Shown: one piece after another, positions 6,219 to 6,871 of the stretch
Layout: every line of letters starts with the position of its first letter
Position numbering within the stretch: position 1 is the first letter of the stretch
NCBI GenBank assembly: GCA_049515175.1
Contig: JBEKUI010000255.1
Span: forward strand, 1 to 6,871
DNA from: JACQNR01 sp049515175
Lineage (GTDB): Bacteria > Acidobacteriota > Terriglobia > UBA7540
Reading direction: 5' to 3'
DNA: 6,871 nt
Notes under the pieces: model-generated
The model's database searches: none
What the model saw: only the letters and a program-made list of their open reading frames with translations
What the model was told of the DNA's origin: nothing
Made by a program: the position numbers and the translations under genes

Positions 6219-6362
6219 GCCTAAGAAGATGCAGGCAACGTGCCTGATTGATCATAAGTGGCCTTATAATGAGAACTTATCCACCCCGCAATCGTGGGGG
6301 GTGCCGGGTCTTAGGTCCGCCACCTGGCGGATTAGGCGCGTCGGCCTGAGCAAGAGTTAGGC
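6219..6362 (+). other. attC-like recombination site (integron cassette site)
   Basis: The 3' end is a perfect GTTRRRY core, GTTAGGC (6356-6362). Its partner at the 5' end is GCCTAAG (6219-6225), which pairs over six bases but has G in place of the usual final C of RYYYAAC. Inside these boxes, TGC-AGGC (6230-6236) pairs with GCCT-GA-GCA (6344-6352), leaving two unpaired bases on the 3' arm as in the L boxes of attC sites. A continuous stem of about 12 bp, with three wobbles, then joins 6238-6249 to 6330-6341. The top of the structure contains smaller hairpins, including ATAAGT/ACTTAT (6254-6259 with 6275-6280), CACCCC/GGGGTG (6282-6287 with 6298-6303) and TCCGCC/GGCGGA (6316-6321 with 6326-6331). 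The length of 144 nt is at the upper end for attC sites. Confidence 0.6.
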
Positions 6363-6398
6363 GCTGCCGAGCACCAGCAAGACGGAATGGAGGAACCG

Positions 6399-6794
6399 AT
6401 GAAATTCTTGCTTAGCCTTGCAGTTCTAGTCATGGCATTTGGTACAGTGATGGCGCAGGAGGACAAAAGAACACAAGCCCCTTCGACTCCTGCCGCATCG
6501 CAGCCGAAGAAAGGGAGGAGGACCATGTCCGACAACACTTGGCCTCGAAATCAATATACCGGCCCGGGAGGAGGTCTATATACCGGACCGGGCGGCGGGC
6601 TGTACACGGGCCCGGGCGGTGGCTTGTACACAGGTCCGGGAGGCGGCCTTTATAACGGACCCGGCGGCGGAATGTATACGGGACCCGGTGAACCATACCT
6701 TAGCAACATACCCCCATGGCCAGTTTTCATAGATTATCTTGAAAAACACGGGATGCAGGATTTAGCCAAACTCATTCGATCTAATCTGGGATAA
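6399..6794 (+). CDS. Cassette-encoded exported protein with tandem YTGPGGGL octapeptides
   Basis: The start at ATG 6399 gives 131 residues and is supported by GGAGGA at 6389-6394; an ATG at 6387 lies before this ribosome binding site. Residues 1-19 (MKFLLSLAVLVMAFGTVMA) form a clean signal peptide with cleavage before QED. A polar linker follows (20-42), then TMSDNTWPRNQ. Five octapeptides come next (residues 53-92): four are YTGPGGGL and the fifth is YNGPGGGM, and a sixth, partial one reads YTGPGE. The C-terminal part (about 100-131, SNIPPWPVFIDYLEKHGMQD through LIRSNLG) looks like a short helical tail. A second in-frame ATG at 6525 has an even stronger ribosome binding site (GGGAGG at 6513-6518, six bases away) and would give an 89-residue protein without the signal peptide. 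Function is unknown; the repeat suggests a glycine-rich, repetitive beta or turn structure. Small repeat proteins of this look are, from memory, found in environmental cassettes. Confidence 0.85.
   Translation: MKFLLSLAVLVMAFGTVMAQEDKRTQAPSTPAASQPKKGRRTMSDNTWPRNQYTGPGGGLYTGPGGGLYTGPGGGLYTGPGGGLYNGPGGGMYTGPGEPYLSNIPPWPVFIDYLEKHGMQDLAKLIRSNLG
6513..6527 (+). promoter_or_regulatory. Strong internal ribosome binding site with in-frame ATG
   Basis: The purine run at 6507-6522 contains GGGAGG six bases before ATG 6525, which is in frame with the cassette gene. Translation from here would start at MSDNTWPRN and skip the signal peptide and linker. It could be the original start of the repeat protein, with the signal peptide added later, or it could produce a second, cytoplasmic form. 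Confidence 0.5.
6555..6689 (+). repeat. Tandem 24-bp coding repeat (five full units and a partial sixth)
   Basis: The units begin at 6555, 6579, 6603, 6627 and 6651, with a partial unit at 6675. The first four encode the same octapeptide, yet their DNA differs at many third codon positions. The four Leu codons are CTA, CTG, TTG and CTT, and the Gly codons vary throughout. The repeat is therefore conserved as protein and diverged as DNA. Confidence 0.9.
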
Positions 6795-6813
6795 AACCTG
6801 TGAGCGGTCGGAC

Positions 6814-6871
6814 GCCTAACAAAGCGCGGGTGGCGCATACATTGTCTTTCATGTATGCGCCCATCAGCAAG
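6814..6871 (+). other. Left part of a second attC site, cut by the window end
   Basis: GCCTAAC (6814-6820) is a perfect RYYYAAC box 19 bases after the stop codon of the cassette gene. After a short spacer (AAAGCGC), an 11-bp perfect stem joins 6832-6842 (GGCGCATACAT) to 6851-6861 (ATGTATGCGCC) around an eight-base loop. The stem may continue with one bulged C into GGTG/CATC. The closing GTTRRRY box should lie just beyond the window. Confidence 0.65.

Larger units (their letters stand above)
6356..6871 (+). mobile_element. Probable integron gene cassette (right end outside the window)
   Basis: The order is GTTAGGC core site (6356), a short leader of 36 bases, one ORF, a short gap of 19 bases, and a GCCTAAC box starting a long hairpin (6814). 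This is the standard anatomy of an integron cassette. GCCTAAC is the exact complement of GTTAGGC, as expected because the first bases of an inserted cassette come from its own attC. Base composition fits foreign DNA: 6721-6780 is about 37% GC by hand count, against about 65% in the N-terminal half of gltX. No integrase gene is in the window, so this is either the edge of a larger integron or an integrase-less cassette cluster (CALIN). Confidence 0.6.

Noticed and set aside
6248..6270. Promoter with TATAAT (6265-6270) inside the attC-like loop
   Set aside because: The -10 is perfect, but the nearest -35-like word (TTGATC, 6248) is only 11 bases away and no acceptable -35 lies at 16-18 bases.
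6555..6689. CRISPR-like or minisatellite array
   Set aside because: The 24-base units are contiguous, in frame, encode an identical octapeptide and have no spacers.

Overview
The window looks like chromosomal DNA from a GC-rich bacterium, most likely an acidobacterium. The main evidence is a secreted VWA protein (2028-3263) of the type known from Acidobacteria (TIGR03436-like 'VWFA-related acidobacterial domain'). A TonB-C-domain exported protein and a small exported protein of unknown family fit this. The lineage is an inference from protein style; there is no rRNA marker in the window.

Layout. Positions 1-1434 (+) hold the end of an unidentified helical protein, then acpS (holo-ACP synthase) broken by an apparent one-base deletion near 465-470, then a secreted protein with two TonB-C-like domains whose start overlaps the acpS stop. 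Positions 1522-2019 (+) hold a small exported protein with its own plausible promoter. A convergent junction at about 2020 leads to a minus-strand block that reads from right to left: gltX (glutamyl-tRNA synthetase), then rlmB (23S rRNA 2'-O-methyltransferase), then the VWA protein. An imperfect inverted repeat separates gltX from rlmB. gltX and the plus-strand tRNA-Ala(TGC) gene are divergent, with candidate promoters for both between them.

The most unusual part is to the right of the tRNA. A 144-nt folded element ending in GTTAGGC (6219-6362), an ORF (6399-6794), and a GCCTAAC box followed by an 11-bp hairpin (from 6814) together match an integron gene cassette: attC - gene - attC. No integrase is visible, so this may be the edge of a CALIN or cassette array sitting beside a tRNA gene. 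The cassette encodes a small protein with a signal peptide and tandem YTGPGGGL octapeptides. It also has a strong internal start that would give a cytoplasmic form without the signal peptide.

Functionally, the core genes serve translation (gltX, rlmB, tRNA-Ala) and fatty-acid carrier activation (acpS). The VWA, TonB-C and small exported proteins belong to the cell envelope. The cassette is accessory DNA. Two anomalies in the core genes need checking: the acpS frameshift, and a sharp GC change within gltX at the boundary between its catalytic and anticodon-binding halves.
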